NCBI GenBank assembly: GCA_963715745.1
Contig: OY970271.1
Location: 1,860,001 to 1,924,000 of the forward strand
Origin: CAWGJF01 sp963715745
GTDB taxonomy: Bacteria; Bacteroidota; Ignavibacteria; Ignavibacteriales; Ignavibacteriaceae
Direction of reading: 5' to 3'
DNA length: 64,000 nt
Numbering within the stretch: the first letter of the stretch is position 1; each line of letters begins with the position of its first letter. A model generated the notes under the pieces. It was not told the DNA's origin, ran no database searches, and saw nothing but the letters and a program-made list of their open reading frames with translations. Shown here piece by piece: positions 1-9,100 of the stretch. The translations under genes and the position numbers were made by a program.

Positions 1-127
1 CGCCATAAGCACAACCGATGGAGTCGTACAAATATCTTTTAACTTCATTAACGACTTCCTTTGGTAAGTCTTCATATTTTAATTTAATTGCAAATTCTGA
101 AATTGTTCTGGAAATTGATTTTTGCAT
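1..127 (-). CDS. MmgE/PrpD family protein, N-terminal fragment
   Basis: The first 42 codons of a minus-strand gene run off the left edge. They read MQKSISRTISEFAIKLKYED, then LPKEVVNEVKRYLYDSIGCA, then YG. This matches the start of MmgE/PrpD proteins (2-methylcitrate dehydratase and related hydro-lyases), in which an early helix precedes a conserved D-[ST]-x-G-C/A segment. The ATG at 127 has AAAGGAAT about 6 bases upstream, a good ribosome binding site. The gene lies downstream of aconitase and isocitrate dehydrogenase on the same strand, which fits a tricarboxylate or methylcitrate role. The family call rests on a short fragment; the exact substrate cannot be told. Confidence 0.7.
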   Translation of the reverse strand, partial: MQKSISRTISEFAIKLKYEDLPKEVVNEVKRYLYDSIGCAYG

Positions 128-149
128 TTATATTCCTTTTAGATTCTTT

Positions 150-193
150 CTGTGATCGTCATTGCGAGCGAAGCGAAGCAATCTACTTTGATT
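150..193. repeat. Short interspersed repeat-like sequence (GTCATTGCGAGCGAAGCGAAGC type)
   Basis: This intergenic stretch contains CGTCATTGCGAGCGAAGCGA followed by AGCAATCTAC. Sequences of this form recur in intergenic regions of many environmental bacterial genomes. It has an internal tandem GCGAAGCGAAGC and the partially self-complementary ends ATTGC and GCAAT. Only one copy is visible in the window, so its repetitive nature is from general knowledge rather than seen here. Confidence 0.45.
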
Positions 194-219
194 AAAGATT
201 GATTCATTTCAATTTTTTA

Positions 220-852
220 CTATAAGCCATATCCAAGACCTAATTGAAAATAAATTCCGGTAAATTCAATGCTACCATATTTTGATTCTTCTGAAAGTAT
301 GGATGCATTTGATATTCTTAACTGAATTTCGGATAGTATATTTATGTTGTTTAATAGTTTAATACTCAATCCAATTCCTCCTTCTAGACCAAGACCAGTC
401 TCAGTTCTTTTATAATCATATAATCTTTCAATGGATCCTTCCACATTTTGTTCAACCTCACTCCAGTAAAATGAAAATCCACCTAACAAATATGGTTGTA
501 GAATATCTGATAATGGGTATAAATAATACTGATATATTAAACTCAAGGGGTAGCCCCTGTATTTCCAATCTACCTTCCCATTTTTACTTGATGCTTCAAC
601 TTTCGATTTAACATAACCTATCGCTAATCTTAATGAGTGTTTGCTATCAAAATTATATCCCGCAAGTAATTCGGAATTAAATGAGGGAAAGTATTGCTCT
701 ACATATGGAAGATTCCAAAGATCTCTCTGTTCCCACATCGGGATATAAGATACTCCCGCCTTAATTTCGAGAATTATTCGATTCTCTTGTGAATAAATTG
801 CATTAGTGAAAACTGCAATTAAAAAAAACGCAATTATTAGTCTAAGTATCAA
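220..852 (-). CDS. Small outer-membrane beta-barrel protein (OmpW/porin-like fold)
   Basis: A 210-residue protein with a clear signal peptide: a hydrophobic run of about 18 residues ending near NAIYSQEN. The rest alternates aromatic and small residues in amphipathic strands (for example LLAGYNF, SLIYQYY, YLLGGFSFYW, GLGLEGGIGLSIKL) and ends GIYFQLGLGYGL. These are features of an eight-stranded outer-membrane barrel of the outer_membrane_beta-barrel/porin superfamily. The length fits a small barrel with no extra domain. It is flanked by intergenic repeats rather than packed in an operon. No specific function can be assigned. Confidence 0.7.
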   Translation of the reverse strand: MILRLIIAFFLIAVFTNAIYSQENRIILEIKAGVSYIPMWEQRDLWNLPYVEQYFPSFNSELLAGYNFDSKHSLRLAIGYVKSKVEASSKNGKVDWKYRGYPLSLIYQYYLYPLSDILQPYLLGGFSFYWSEVEQNVEGSIERLYDYKRTETGLGLEGGIGLSIKLLNNINILSEIQLRISNASILSEESKYGSIEFTGIYFQLGLGYGL

Positions 853-901
853 TTAATAAATTCCAATCTGAATTTTTATAAAAATTTCCTCTATTAGAGA
901 A

Positions 902-977
902 TAATTGAACGCTGATTATTATGATTTTTTATGATCTGCGCTGATCTTAAGCAATCTGTGATATTTGCGTTCAATTG
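902..977. repeat. Palindromic interspersed element-like sequence with 10-bp terminal inverted repeats
   Basis: AATTGAACGC at 903-912 and GCGTTCAATT at 967-976 are exact reverse complements, enclosing about 54 bases. Internal pieces such as GCTGAT and ATCTGCGCTGATC also look like parts of a folded element. It sits just downstream of the decayed aconitase 3' end. There is no coding content. Whether it is repeated elsewhere in the genome cannot be judged from this window. Confidence 0.5.
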
Positions 978-981
978 TGTT

Positions 982-1056
982 TTAAAGATTCTTCTTCACC
1001 CATTCTTCCAATCCGCCAGCGATAATTAATTCCTGTGCAGCTTCGCCAACAGAAGG
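982..1056 (-). pseudogene. Decayed duplicate of the aconitase 3' end
   Basis: Read on the minus strand, this stretch encodes PSVGEAAQELIIAGGLEEWV then KKNL and a TAA stop. The intact aconitase upstream ends PVGEAAQELIITGGLEEWVK then KNLKQ. By hand alignment, 986-1050 and 1714-1778 match at 57 of 65 bases without gaps. No start codon or remainder of the gene precedes the remnant; the DUF5615 gene ends 15 bases away. It is therefore an orphaned gene end separated from the intact aconitase by the toxin-antitoxin pair. Confidence 0.8.
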
Positions 1057-1070
1057 GATGAAATAAACAT

Positions 1071-1436
1071 TTATCTGATTCTCAACTTTTTATCCTGATA
1101 AACAGAAAATTTTCCTTCAATATCATTTAAATACTTATCAAAAATTTCAGTAAGAACATTAATTTTTTGTTGCCAGTTGGCATCTTCCATTCTTAACAAA
1201 AGCACTCCTGAGTGAGATTTTTTAGAGTTGAATACTAATTCACCAAAATCCTTATCCATTGTAATGATTAATCTTCCCTCTTTAACAGCAAGCTGGAGAA
1301 TATCTATATCTTTAAGAGATGGATCAATATCCCGAACTGCTAATACATCAAAGCCAAGATTCTTAAAATGCGTTTCAGCTTTTTTACTGACTCCCACATC
1401 AAACAATAATTTTAAACTACCCGGATTATCTGGCAT
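1071..1436 (-). CDS. DUF5615 family PIN-like protein (probable toxin)
   Basis: A 121-residue protein with the DUF5615 PIN-like layout. An early acidic residue lies in LLFDVGVS. The conserved core LIITMDKDFGELVF contains the D-x-D-F signature, and a hydrophobic strand GVLLLRM follows. In this family the acidic residues are thought to bind metal as in PIN/VapC ribonucleases; this is family knowledge, not shown here. It follows the DUF433 gene with an 11-base overlap, the usual gene order of these pairs. No signal peptide or membrane segment is present, so it is cytoplasmic. Confidence 0.8.
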   Translation of the reverse strand: MPDNPGSLKLLFDVGVSKKAETHFKNLGFDVLAVRDIDPSLKDIDILQLAVKEGRLIITMDKDFGELVFNSKKSHSGVLLLRMEDANWQQKINVLTEIFDKYLNDIEGKFSVYQDKKLRIR

Positions 1437-1659
1437 TGATTGAATATATTTTTTCTGATTCTAAAACCTTGGAAGCATAAAGTAAAGCAGCTTTGATATC
1501 CTCCTTTTCTAATTCAGGATAATCTTTAAGAATTTCTTCCTGCGTTAATCCTGCCGCTAAGGCTTTTATTATTTGATCAACACTTATTCTTAAACCACGG
1601 ATAGTTGGCTTTCCCACTAGCACATCAGGATTTACAGTTATTCTTTCCATTAATGTCAT
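1426..1659 (-). CDS. DUF433 family protein (probable antitoxin)
   Basis: A 77-residue protein matching DUF433. The N-terminal ITVNPDVLVGKPTIRGLRIS is the family signature, followed by a helix-rich winged-helix-like part with LAAGLTQEEILKDYPELEKE and DIKAALLYA. DUF433 proteins usually partner a DUF5615/PIN gene directly downstream, as here. The usual antitoxin roles would be neutralising the partner and repressing the promoter; this is inferred from the family. The start could be ATG 1659 or the Met four residues later (MERITV). The pair lies between the intact aconitase 3' end and its decayed duplicate. Confidence 0.8.
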   Translation of the reverse strand: MTLMERITVNPDVLVGKPTIRGLRISVDQIIKALAAGLTQEEILKDYPELEKEDIKAALLYASKVLESEKIYSINAR

Positions 1660-1703
1660 ACTAAACCTCTTTTAATAATTTTATCTTCAGTAAAAATAAA
1701 TAA

Positions 1704-3677
1704 TTACTGTTTCAGATTCTTCTTCACCCACTCTTCCAATCCTCCGGTAATAATCAATTCCTGTGCGGCTTCACCAACTGGATCAATTGAGTATTCTTTA
1801 CCATCGAAAGTGATTGAAGAATTCTTAAAATCTATTTTTACTTTTTTATTTGTCTGGACTGTTAGTTTTTCATTGCCGTATTTTTCTTTAAGATCATTTA
1901 CAAAATCAGAACATTCAATAATTAAAAATCCATTGTTGATTGCATTTCGTGCATAAGTCTCGCTAAATGAACCTGCAATTACGCAAGCAATTCCTTTATA
2001 GATAAATGCAGTTGCAGCTTGTTCTCGTGAGCTTCCTGTTCCGAAATTAAATCCGCCTGCAACAACATCACCTTTCTTTGCAATCTTCCCAAATTCGGGA
2101 TCGTAGTTTTCCATTACAACTCCAGCTTGCTGCTCAGGAGTGAAATCATCCATATAAGTGTACTTACCGGGATAAATCCCATCCGTATTCAAATTATCCT
2201 GGTGACAGAATAATAGACCGCCTTCAATTAAAGAAGGGAAGTCAGTCAGAATTTTGACTGATGATTTTTTTGATGATGATTTTTTATTGATTCTTATTTC
2301 AGCTTTGATTTTTTGATTCCCATTTCCCCAATCGTAATCTATGTGTCCAGCAATTGCAGAAGCCGCTACAACAGCGGGCGAAGCCAGATAAGCAAATGCA
2401 CTCGGCGAACCCATTCTACCTTTGAAGTTTCTGTTGGTTGCAGAAATCCCAACTTCACCATCTTCAAGCAAACCGGTTCCTAATCCAATACAAGGTCCGC
2501 ACCCGGGAGGAAGAGTCTTTGCTCCTGCATCAATTAACTCCTGCCAATAGCCGGCGAGTTCACTTTCTTTCTGCACTTCACTTGAAGCAGCGGCAATGTA
2601 AAACTCGACACCTTCTGCAACTTTTTTACCTCTTACAATTTCTGCTGCCTCTTTAATATCATCGAGTCTGCTATTGACACAAGAGACAAGGTAAGCTTTG
2701 TTAATTTTCAAGCCTTTCTTCTTAAGCTCAGAAACAGAGTTCATAACTTTAACAGAATTTGGTCCTGATACATAAGGTTCAATGGTTGATAAATCTATTT
2801 TCAATTCTTTTGAATAGAATGCATCGTCATCAGCTTTTATGATGTTTTTTTCTAATTCGCTGATTCTTTCATGGTTTACTCTCGGATGAATTCCATTTCC
2901 ATCTTTGTCGGAAGCGACCCGTTCAAAACCTCTTTTGGAAATGAAATGAGCTCTTTCTCTTAACCACTTAATTGTATTTTTATCGATAGGGAACAAGCCG
3001 ACAAGTGCTCCCCATTCGGTTGTCATATTAGCAATTGTGAGTCTTTCTTCTATAGTGAGATATTTAACGCCTTTACCAACAAATTCAATTGCATGATTTA
3101 ACACTTCATCATTATTAAAATATCCGCAGAGAGAAATGATTACATCTTTCCCGGTTACACCTTTTTGAAGTTTCCCGGAGAGTTCAACTTTTGCAATTGG
3201 TGGAACTTTCCACCAGGTTCTTCCAGTTGCCCAGATTGCAGCAGCATCAGTTCTTACAACCGGAGTTCCAAGACAACCTAAACCACCATACATATTTGAG
3301 TGTGAATCGGATGCAACTGCCATCGTTCCCGGCCATGCATATCCTTCTTCGCACATTATTTGATGTCCGATTCCACGACCGGCAGGATAAAAATCCGCTC
3401 CCATTGCTTTAGAGAACTCTTCAATCTTTTTATACTTCTCTAAATTTTTTTCTGATTTGTTTTGAATATCGTGATCGAGTGTGTGAACAACTTGCCTTGG
3501 GTTAAATAACTTTTTTGCACCAATTGATTTAAATTTTGGAATGACTGCTCCGGTATTATCATGTGTCATCACATAAGCAGGTTGGATCATTATGTAATCA
3601 CCGGAATGAACTTCGTGGTTTTTATCTAATCCAACTGCATATTTTTGTGCGATTTTTTCTACTAATGTTTGACGCAT
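1704..3677 (-). CDS. acn: Aconitate hydratase (Aquifex-type)
   Basis: A 657-residue hydro-lyase of the aconitase/isopropylmalate isomerase superfamily, predicted to interconvert citrate and isocitrate. The large domains carry the [4Fe-4S] ligands: Cys333 in LVSCVNSR, and Cys393 and Cys396 in PPGCGPCIG. The substrate-site segment DSHSNMYGGLG lies near residue 125 and the motif SATNRNFKGRMGS follows the second cluster. The C-terminal swivel domain has the GGFNFGTGSSREQA loop. The length matches the short Aquifex-type family rather than the roughly 890-residue AcnA or AcnB. The motif SCVNSR replaces the more usual SCTNGR. Isocitrate dehydrogenase lies upstream on the same strand, supporting a TCA-cycle role. 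Homoaconitase or another hydro-lyase of the superfamily is less likely. Confidence 0.85.
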   Translation of the reverse strand: MRQTLVEKIAQKYAVGLDKNHEVHSGDYIMIQPAYVMTHDNTGAVIPKFKSIGAKKLFNPRQVVHTLDHDIQNKSEKNLEKYKKIEEFSKAMGADFYPAGRGIGHQIMCEEGYAWPGTMAVASDSHSNMYGGLGCLGTPVVRTDAAAIWATGRTWWKVPPIAKVELSGKLQKGVTGKDVIISLCGYFNNDEVLNHAIEFVGKGVKYLTIEERLTIANMTTEWGALVGLFPIDKNTIKWLRERAHFISKRGFERVASDKDGNGIHPRVNHERISELEKNIIKADDDAFYSKELKIDLSTIEPYVSGPNSVKVMNSVSELKKKGLKINKAYLVSCVNSRLDDIKEAAEIVRGKKVAEGVEFYIAAASSEVQKESELAGYWQELIDAGAKTLPPGCGPCIGLGTGLLEDGEVGISATNRNFKGRMGSPSAFAYLASPAVVAASAIAGHIDYDWGNGNQKIKAEIRINKKSSSKKSSVKILTDFPSLIEGGLLFCHQDNLNTDGIYPGKYTYMDDFTPEQQAGVVMENYDPEFGKIAKKGDVVAGGFNFGTGSSREQAATAFIYKGIACVIAGSFSETYARNAINNGFLIIECSDFVNDLKEKYGNEKLTVQTNKKVKIDFKNSSITFDGKEYSIDPVGEAAQELIITGGLEEWVKKNLKQ

Positions 3678-3708
3678 TTTTACTCCTTAATCTTGTTCCC
3701 AGCTGGAG

Positions 3709-4124
3709 GTAAGAAGTGAGAAGCAAGAGGTTATTTATTTAATTTTCTTTTTCAGTGAAGTTATCATTGCAAATAAACTGTTTAGTAACTTTTCAATTTC
3801 AATTAATTCAATTTTGTTGCACAATTTTAATTTCAGCGCAATCTCTAGCTGAGTATCAATTTCTACCAATGAAGATCTTGAAATTTCAAGAAATCTGATC
3901 TTCTCAAGTTTAGAAGTTCGTGATAATCCTTCAGCTATATTTGAACTCACAGAAACAGAAGCTCTTCTCAGTTGATTTGTTAATCCGAATAATTCTTCTT
4001 TCAGAAAGTTTGAAGTTAGACCATAAATTTTTGTGACTAAGTCTAAACTGAAATTCCATATATCCAATTTTTTATGACTTAGGTCAAGCATTTTACTTCT
4101 AACCTCTCGCCTCTATTCTCTTAC
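3709..4124. repeat. Imperfect inverted repeat enclosing the four-helix-bundle gene
   Basis: The left arm at 3710-3733 (TAAGAAGTGAGAAGCAAGAG then GTTA) and the reverse complement of the right arm at 4100-4123 (TAAGAGAATAGAGGCGAGAG then GTTA) match at 18 of 24 bases by hand count. The arms bracket exactly one small gene. The right arm contains the stop codon of the upstream HD-like gene. This suggests that the 0.41-kb unit was inserted or moves as a unit, but no transposase is present. Confidence 0.6.
3735..4091 (-). CDS. Four-helix bundle protein (S23/IVS family)
   Basis: A 118-residue, all-helical protein of the 23S rRNA-intervening-sequence (S23, IVP) four-helix-bundle family. Hallmarks are KLDIWNFSLDLVTKIY at the start, the central LTNQLRRASVSVSSNIAEGL motif, RFLEISRSSLVEIDTQLEIA in helix 3, and a final helix ending in lysines. 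Relatives occur inside 23S rRNA insertions or as free genes, and their biological role is not settled. Here it stands alone between the HD-like gene and aconitase, bracketed by an imperfect inverted repeat, so it looks like an inserted unit rather than an operon member. Confidence 0.85.
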   Translation of the reverse strand: MLDLSHKKLDIWNFSLDLVTKIYGLTSNFLKEELFGLTNQLRRASVSVSSNIAEGLSRTSKLEKIRFLEISRSSLVEIDTQLEIALKLKLCNKIELIEIEKLLNSLFAMITSLKKKIK

Positions 4125-4654
4125 GCTTTAAACGGTTCGAAACTAACAAAATCCGCATGATGAACTATAATGGCTTCTACACTTCTTTTTGCATCATCGC
4201 CTTCTTTAGCATGATACGCAATAATGTGCTGAACTTCAGGCGGCAAACCAAACCTGTCAGCTATTGCTACTCCGCTAAATGGATGACGTAAAAGTTTTCC
4301 TGCTTTGCTTGTTGTTAATTTCCCATCGACTTTATCGTACTCGATAAGTTTTCCGACATCAATCAGAATTGCTCCGGCTATAAGTAAATCCATATCAATT
4401 TTTATTTCATCACCAAAATTTTCTTTCATCTTTTTGGCAATATCAACTGAAAGTTGAACAGCCGTTCTTTTATGATTCATAAAAGAAATTTTGCAATCTT
4501 TAATGAGAAGAGAAAAAGGAATCACTTCCAGATCTTCAGCAGATAAAACAGAATTCTCAATTGCATAGATCCAACAGTTAAGTGTTTTTTCTCTTAATTC
4601 TTTGTTTTGAATCCAGTTTATTTCCGGCCAAATCCTTAAAACTTTTTCTTTCAT
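4121..4654 (-). CDS. HD-domain-like protein with altered HD motif
   Basis: About 177 residues from the second Met (MKEKVLRIW), chosen because GGA lies 6-8 bases upstream. The earlier ATG at 4678 falls inside the neighbouring intergenic repeat. The layout is that of HD metal-dependent phosphohydrolases: MNHKRTAVQLS supplies the first His, GAILIDVGKLIEY sits at the HD motif, RHPFSGVAIA and HIIAYHAKEGD give later His residues, and VHHADF supplies the last Asp. The canonical HD reads ID here, so the His of the HD dyad is missing. The enzyme may be inactive or bind one metal. The substrate is unknown. The stop codon lies in the right arm of the inverted repeat around the downstream gene. Confidence 0.7.
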   Translation of the reverse strand: MKEKVLRIWPEINWIQNKELREKTLNCWIYAIENSVLSAEDLEVIPFSLLIKDCKISFMNHKRTAVQLSVDIAKKMKENFGDEIKIDMDLLIAGAILIDVGKLIEYDKVDGKLTTSKAGKLLRHPFSGVAIADRFGLPPEVQHIIAYHAKEGDDAKRSVEAIIVHHADFVSFEPFKA

Positions 4655-4672
4655 AATAATCCAAATTTTGAT

Positions 4673-4757
4673 TGTCATGCTGAACTTATTTCAGCATCTA
4701 TTTTGGTTTGAGAGATCCCTAATCAAGCCTGTCTGCCGACAGGCAGGTTCGGGATGA
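4673..4757. repeat. Intergenic repeat-like element with CCTGTCTGCCGACAGGCAGG hairpin
   Basis: The element opens with TGTCATGCTGAACTTATTTC followed by AGCATCT and includes GAGATCCCTAATCAAG. It then has the hairpin-forming CCTGTCTGCCGACAGGCAGG (arms CCTGTCTG and CAGGCAGG around CCGA) and ends in GGTTCGGGATGAGAC. Sequences of this type are widespread intergenic repeats in Bacteroidota and relatives (general knowledge). It separates icd from the HD-like gene and overlaps that gene's spurious upstream ATG. Confidence 0.55.
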
Positions 4758-4761
4758 GACA

Positions 4762-5943
4762 CTATAAATTTTTAATAATTTCATCAGTTATTTGTTGTGT
4801 GGTTGCTGCACCTTTTTGAAAAACATCTTTACCGCCGCGAAGTTTCATCATATCATAAGTTCTTACTTTTCCTTCTTCAATAACTTTTGCAATAGCATTT
4901 CTGATTTTTGTTGCCTTTTCAGTTTCACCAATATGATCAAGCATCAAACAGGCACTTAAAATCATAGCAATTGGATTAACAATTGATGGATTCAATTCCT
5001 GGTATTTTGGTGCGCTTCCGTGAGTGGGTTCAAACACTGCAACTTCTTTACCAATATTTGCGCTACAGGCAAAACCTAATCCGCCAATTAATCCAGCAAA
5101 ACCATCGCTGATAATATCGCCGAACATATTTTCAGCAACAATTACTCCGTAATCCTCAGGATTTTTTGTAAGCCACATCATTTGTGCATCTATGTTGGTA
5201 TCCCACAATGCTATTCCCGGATATTCTTTTACCATTTCTTTGGCAATTTTAAGCATCATTCCTGAAGTTTCTCTCAACACATTTGGCTTTTCACAAATTG
5301 TAACGTTGCTGTATCCGAATTTTTTAGCATATTCAAATGCAGCTCTTATAATTCTTGTAGCGGCATTCTTAGTTACAATTCTTGTTGAGATTGCCAGCTC
5401 TTCATTTGGAACATCTTTAAATGCTTTCCACTTTGGGTGAGATTCAAAAGCTGCGCGTACATTTGCAGGAGGATTTGTCCATTCAATTCCTGAATAAAGT
5501 CCTTCAGTGTTTTGTCTGAAAATAACAGCATTAACAATCGGTTCTTCAAAACTTCCTTTGGCATCTTTACGAATGAAGTTGAGTGGATTTCCTTTAAATG
5601 ATTGACATGGACGAATGCAAACATCAAGATTAAAATGTTGTCGCATTCCTACAATAGGTGAAAAGTATGTAAATCCCTTTCCTTTTAGTGAAGGATCAAG
5701 TTCTTTATCAGCGGCATCTTTTGGTTTTGAAGTAATCGCCCCAAACAAACCAATTTTATATTTTTCAAGAAGATCAATTGTCCTTTGAGGTAAAGCATTT
5801 CCTTCATTACACCAGAATTCCCAGCCAATATCAGCATGAATATATTCGGCTTCAAATTCGGCTGCATCTAAAACTCTGACAGCTTCTGGTAAAACAGTTT
5901 TGCCAATTCCGTCGCCAGGCATTGATACAATTGTCTTTTTCAT
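4762..5943 (-). CDS. icd: Isocitrate dehydrogenase (NADP-type signature)
   Basis: A 393-residue member of the isocitrate/isopropylmalate dehydrogenase family, predicted to decarboxylate isocitrate to 2-oxoglutarate. Visible are the N-terminal MPGDGIG nucleotide-fold start, the FRQNTEGLYSGIEW active-site segment, the KPNVLRETSGMML helix, the metal-binding VAENMFGDIISDGFAGL with its aspartates, and the cofactor loop FEPTHGSAPKY. Lys-Tyr after HGSAP corresponds to the NADP-selecting residues of E. coli Icd; NAD enzymes usually have Asp-Ile there. The start ATG is preceded by AGGA 5 bases away. It probably works with the downstream aconitase. A 3-isopropylmalate dehydrogenase is less likely given the NTEGLYSGIEW region. 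Confidence 0.85.
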   Translation of the reverse strand: MKKTIVSMPGDGIGKTVLPEAVRVLDAAEFEAEYIHADIGWEFWCNEGNALPQRTIDLLEKYKIGLFGAITSKPKDAADKELDPSLKGKGFTYFSPIVGMRQHFNLDVCIRPCQSFKGNPLNFIRKDAKGSFEEPIVNAVIFRQNTEGLYSGIEWTNPPANVRAAFESHPKWKAFKDVPNEELAISTRIVTKNAATRIIRAAFEYAKKFGYSNVTICEKPNVLRETSGMMLKIAKEMVKEYPGIALWDTNIDAQMMWLTKNPEDYGVIVAENMFGDIISDGFAGLIGGLGFACSANIGKEVAVFEPTHGSAPKYQELNPSIVNPIAMILSACLMLDHIGETEKATKIRNAIAKVIEEGKVRTYDMMKLRGGKDVFQKGAATTQQITDEIIKNL

Positions 5944-6136
5944 TTAAATCCTGCAAAAATTGTTAAAAAATCAAATCAAACTTAGATAATTGGGTATTTG
6001 TAAGCAAGAAAACAAACCATCAAACAAGTAATAATTGGACTAATTTCGGTCAGTATTGCCGCTAAAGATAAATTATTCTGTTAAAATTTAACAAAAGCAG
6101 AAAATATCGTAATTTGCAATTTGAGAACAGAAATTG

Positions 6137-9100
6137 ATGCAAAAGCGCGTGCTGATAAAAGAATCACATACAAGGTTTAAAACCGAGAAGGATAAGTTTG
6201 TCGAACTTAAAAACCTGCTCGAAATCCTGGTTCAGAGAAATATTCTTCCTGAAAAATACAGGGGTATTTTAAATCAGTTAAATGAATCACTCCATAAGCT
6301 CGAAGAAGTCAATTCCGAATTAAAATCAATTACAGAATCATCTCTTGATGTATTATTCAGAATTACTTATTCAGGGAAAATTGCATATTTAAGTCCATCT
6401 GTTTCTGAAATGCTGGGGTATAGTACAAGTGAACTTGTTGGCAAATCTATGACTTATGTTATCCCGCAAGAAAATCTGTCACAAATTATGAGATCTGTAA
6501 AAGAAGTTTTAAGGGAAAAAGATTTAATTGTATTTTCTACAAAACTTCTTCATAAATCAGGAAAGCTCATACCAGTTGAAATAACGGGAAGGTTAGTAAA
6601 CATTCACGGGAAAAAGATGGGGCAGGGTTCTATAAGAAATATTTCCTCGCGTGTTAAAGCTGAAGATAAACTCCGTGAGTCTGAAGTTACATTCAGAACT
6701 GTTTGGGAAAATTCGCTCGATGGAATGAGACTGACTGATGAGTTCGGTTCAGTATTCTTGTGTAATAATACATTTGCAAAAATGATTGGTAAGACGCGAG
6801 AAGAAATTGAAGGTGCTCAACTGGCTTCTATTTATAAGGCTGAATTTGAAAAACAGGTGCTTGAGGATTACATTAAAAATTTCCAGAGTGAAAACTTTCA
6901 GCAGCACTTTGAATCAAGTCTTGAGTTATGGAATGGCAGGACAATAGATTTTGAAATCACTCATTCCTTTATGACTATCCGGAACAATAAAAAATACTTG
7001 CTCAGTATTTTCAGGGATATTTCCAAAAGAAAAGAAAACGAAAAAATAATTGCCAAGAAAGATAGACTGCTCCAGGGTATCTCAGATGCAACAAAAATAA
7101 TAATGGCATCAAGGGAACAAACAGAAGGATTTAACCAGGCATTAAAAATTTTAGGTGAAGCTGCAAAAGCGGACAGAGTTTATATTTATAAACATCAGAT
7201 TTTACGCGGTTCAAATGAAATGTATTTCCGTTTAATGTATGAATGGGCTTCACCAGGGTCTGAACCTCAGATTAATAATAAGGACTTTCAGAGAATTTCG
7301 TACTCAAGATTTGCTGAATTGGATTTCTATGAAAATTTTTCAAAAGGCAAAACACTTTCTTTCGTACTTGAAAAATTAACTGAAGATGTCCGAAGTGCTT
7401 TTATTGATCCTGGAATTAAATCTATAATTCTTGTACCAATTTTAATTGATGATATTTATTGGGGGTTTATCGGCTTTGATGATGTTCACCAAAACAGAAT
7501 CTGGACTGATGATGAAGAATCTATTTTAGTTACAATGGCAAGTACAATCGGTGGTGTAATAAAAAGAAATCTTTTCCGCGATGCCTTATTAAGAAAAAAT
7601 CAGGAACTGGATAGTGCATTTAAATCCGCTGAAAAAGCAACAAAAGCAAAGAGTGAATTTCTTGCAAACATGAGTCACGAAATAAGAACACCGATGAATG
7701 GTGTAATTGGAATGACCGGTTTATTGCTTGATACACATCTGGATGAAATACAAAAAGAATATGTACGAACCATCAGATTAAGTGGAGAACAATTATTAGT
7801 TATTATAAATGATATACTTGATTTTTCGAAAATTGAATCTGAAAAGCTGGAACTTGAAAATACTTTATTCGATTTACAGGAATGTATTGAAGATTCGCTG
7901 GATTTACTGGCAACCAGAGCCTCTGAGAAAAAACTTGAGCTGCTTTACAGAATTGAAAAAGATACTCCAATTGCAGTGAATGGTGATGTAACAAGATTAA
8001 GACAAATATTAACAAACCTTATAGGAAATGCAGTTAAATTCACAGATGAAGGTGAAATTTTCATTTCTGTTTCTTCAAAAAAATTGGATGAAAATGAATT
8101 CGAACTTTTATTTGCTGTTAAGGATACAGGTATTGGAATTCCTAAAGATAAAATGGACAGGTTATTTAAATCATTTAGCCAGGTTGATTCATCTACGACA
8201 AGAACTTACGGTGGTACCGGACTCGGTTTGGTAATCAGTAAAAAACTTTCTGAGTTGATGAATGGTAAAATGTGGGTTGAAAGTAACAACAGTAGTGGCA
8301 CAACATTTTTCTTTACAATTCAGACTACATCAATTTCTTCTGATACAAAACTAAATTCTTTCCCTTTAATCCCTGAATTTTCCGGTAAAAGGATTCTGGT
8401 TGCGAGCGACCGAAGCAATAGTAAAAGTATTTTAATAGAGCAGTTAACAGATTGGAAAATGGTTCCGGTTGAATTTTCAAATTTAGCTGATCTTCAGGAT
8501 TATGCCTTGAAGAACCAGGACTATAATGGAATTATTTACGATCATACATCCGGTAATACAGATTATAACAGTATTGTTGAAGGCGCAAATCAACTTAGCA
8601 ATAGTGTTGATGTTCCTTTTATAGTTTTAACTCCATTAGGAAAAGTTTCAGAAGAATTAACTTCACCTTCCTCAAGAATTACAGTAATTCAAAAACCTGC
8701 CAGAAGAGTTTCACTGCATAAAGCTTTCAGATCACATTTTTCAAATGAGCCTGTTGAAACAAAACATGAAAAAGTAACTTCACCGGAACAGAGTCAAAAA
8801 AATGATTGGAAACAATCAATAAAAATTTTGCTGGTTGAGGATAATGCAGTTAACCAGAGAATTGCAACAAGGCTTTTAGAAAAACTTGATTTCAGATCGG
8901 ACATTGCTGCTAATGGTCTTGAAGCAATTGATTCAATTAAAACGATAAATTATGATTTAATCCTTATGGATGTTCTAATGCCTGAGATGGATGGTTTGCA
9001 GGCAACAAAAATTATACGTAATGAATTGAAAAAAACGACTATTCCAAAAATTATTGCAATGACGGCAAATTCAATGATAGGTGACAGAGAAATGTGCCTT

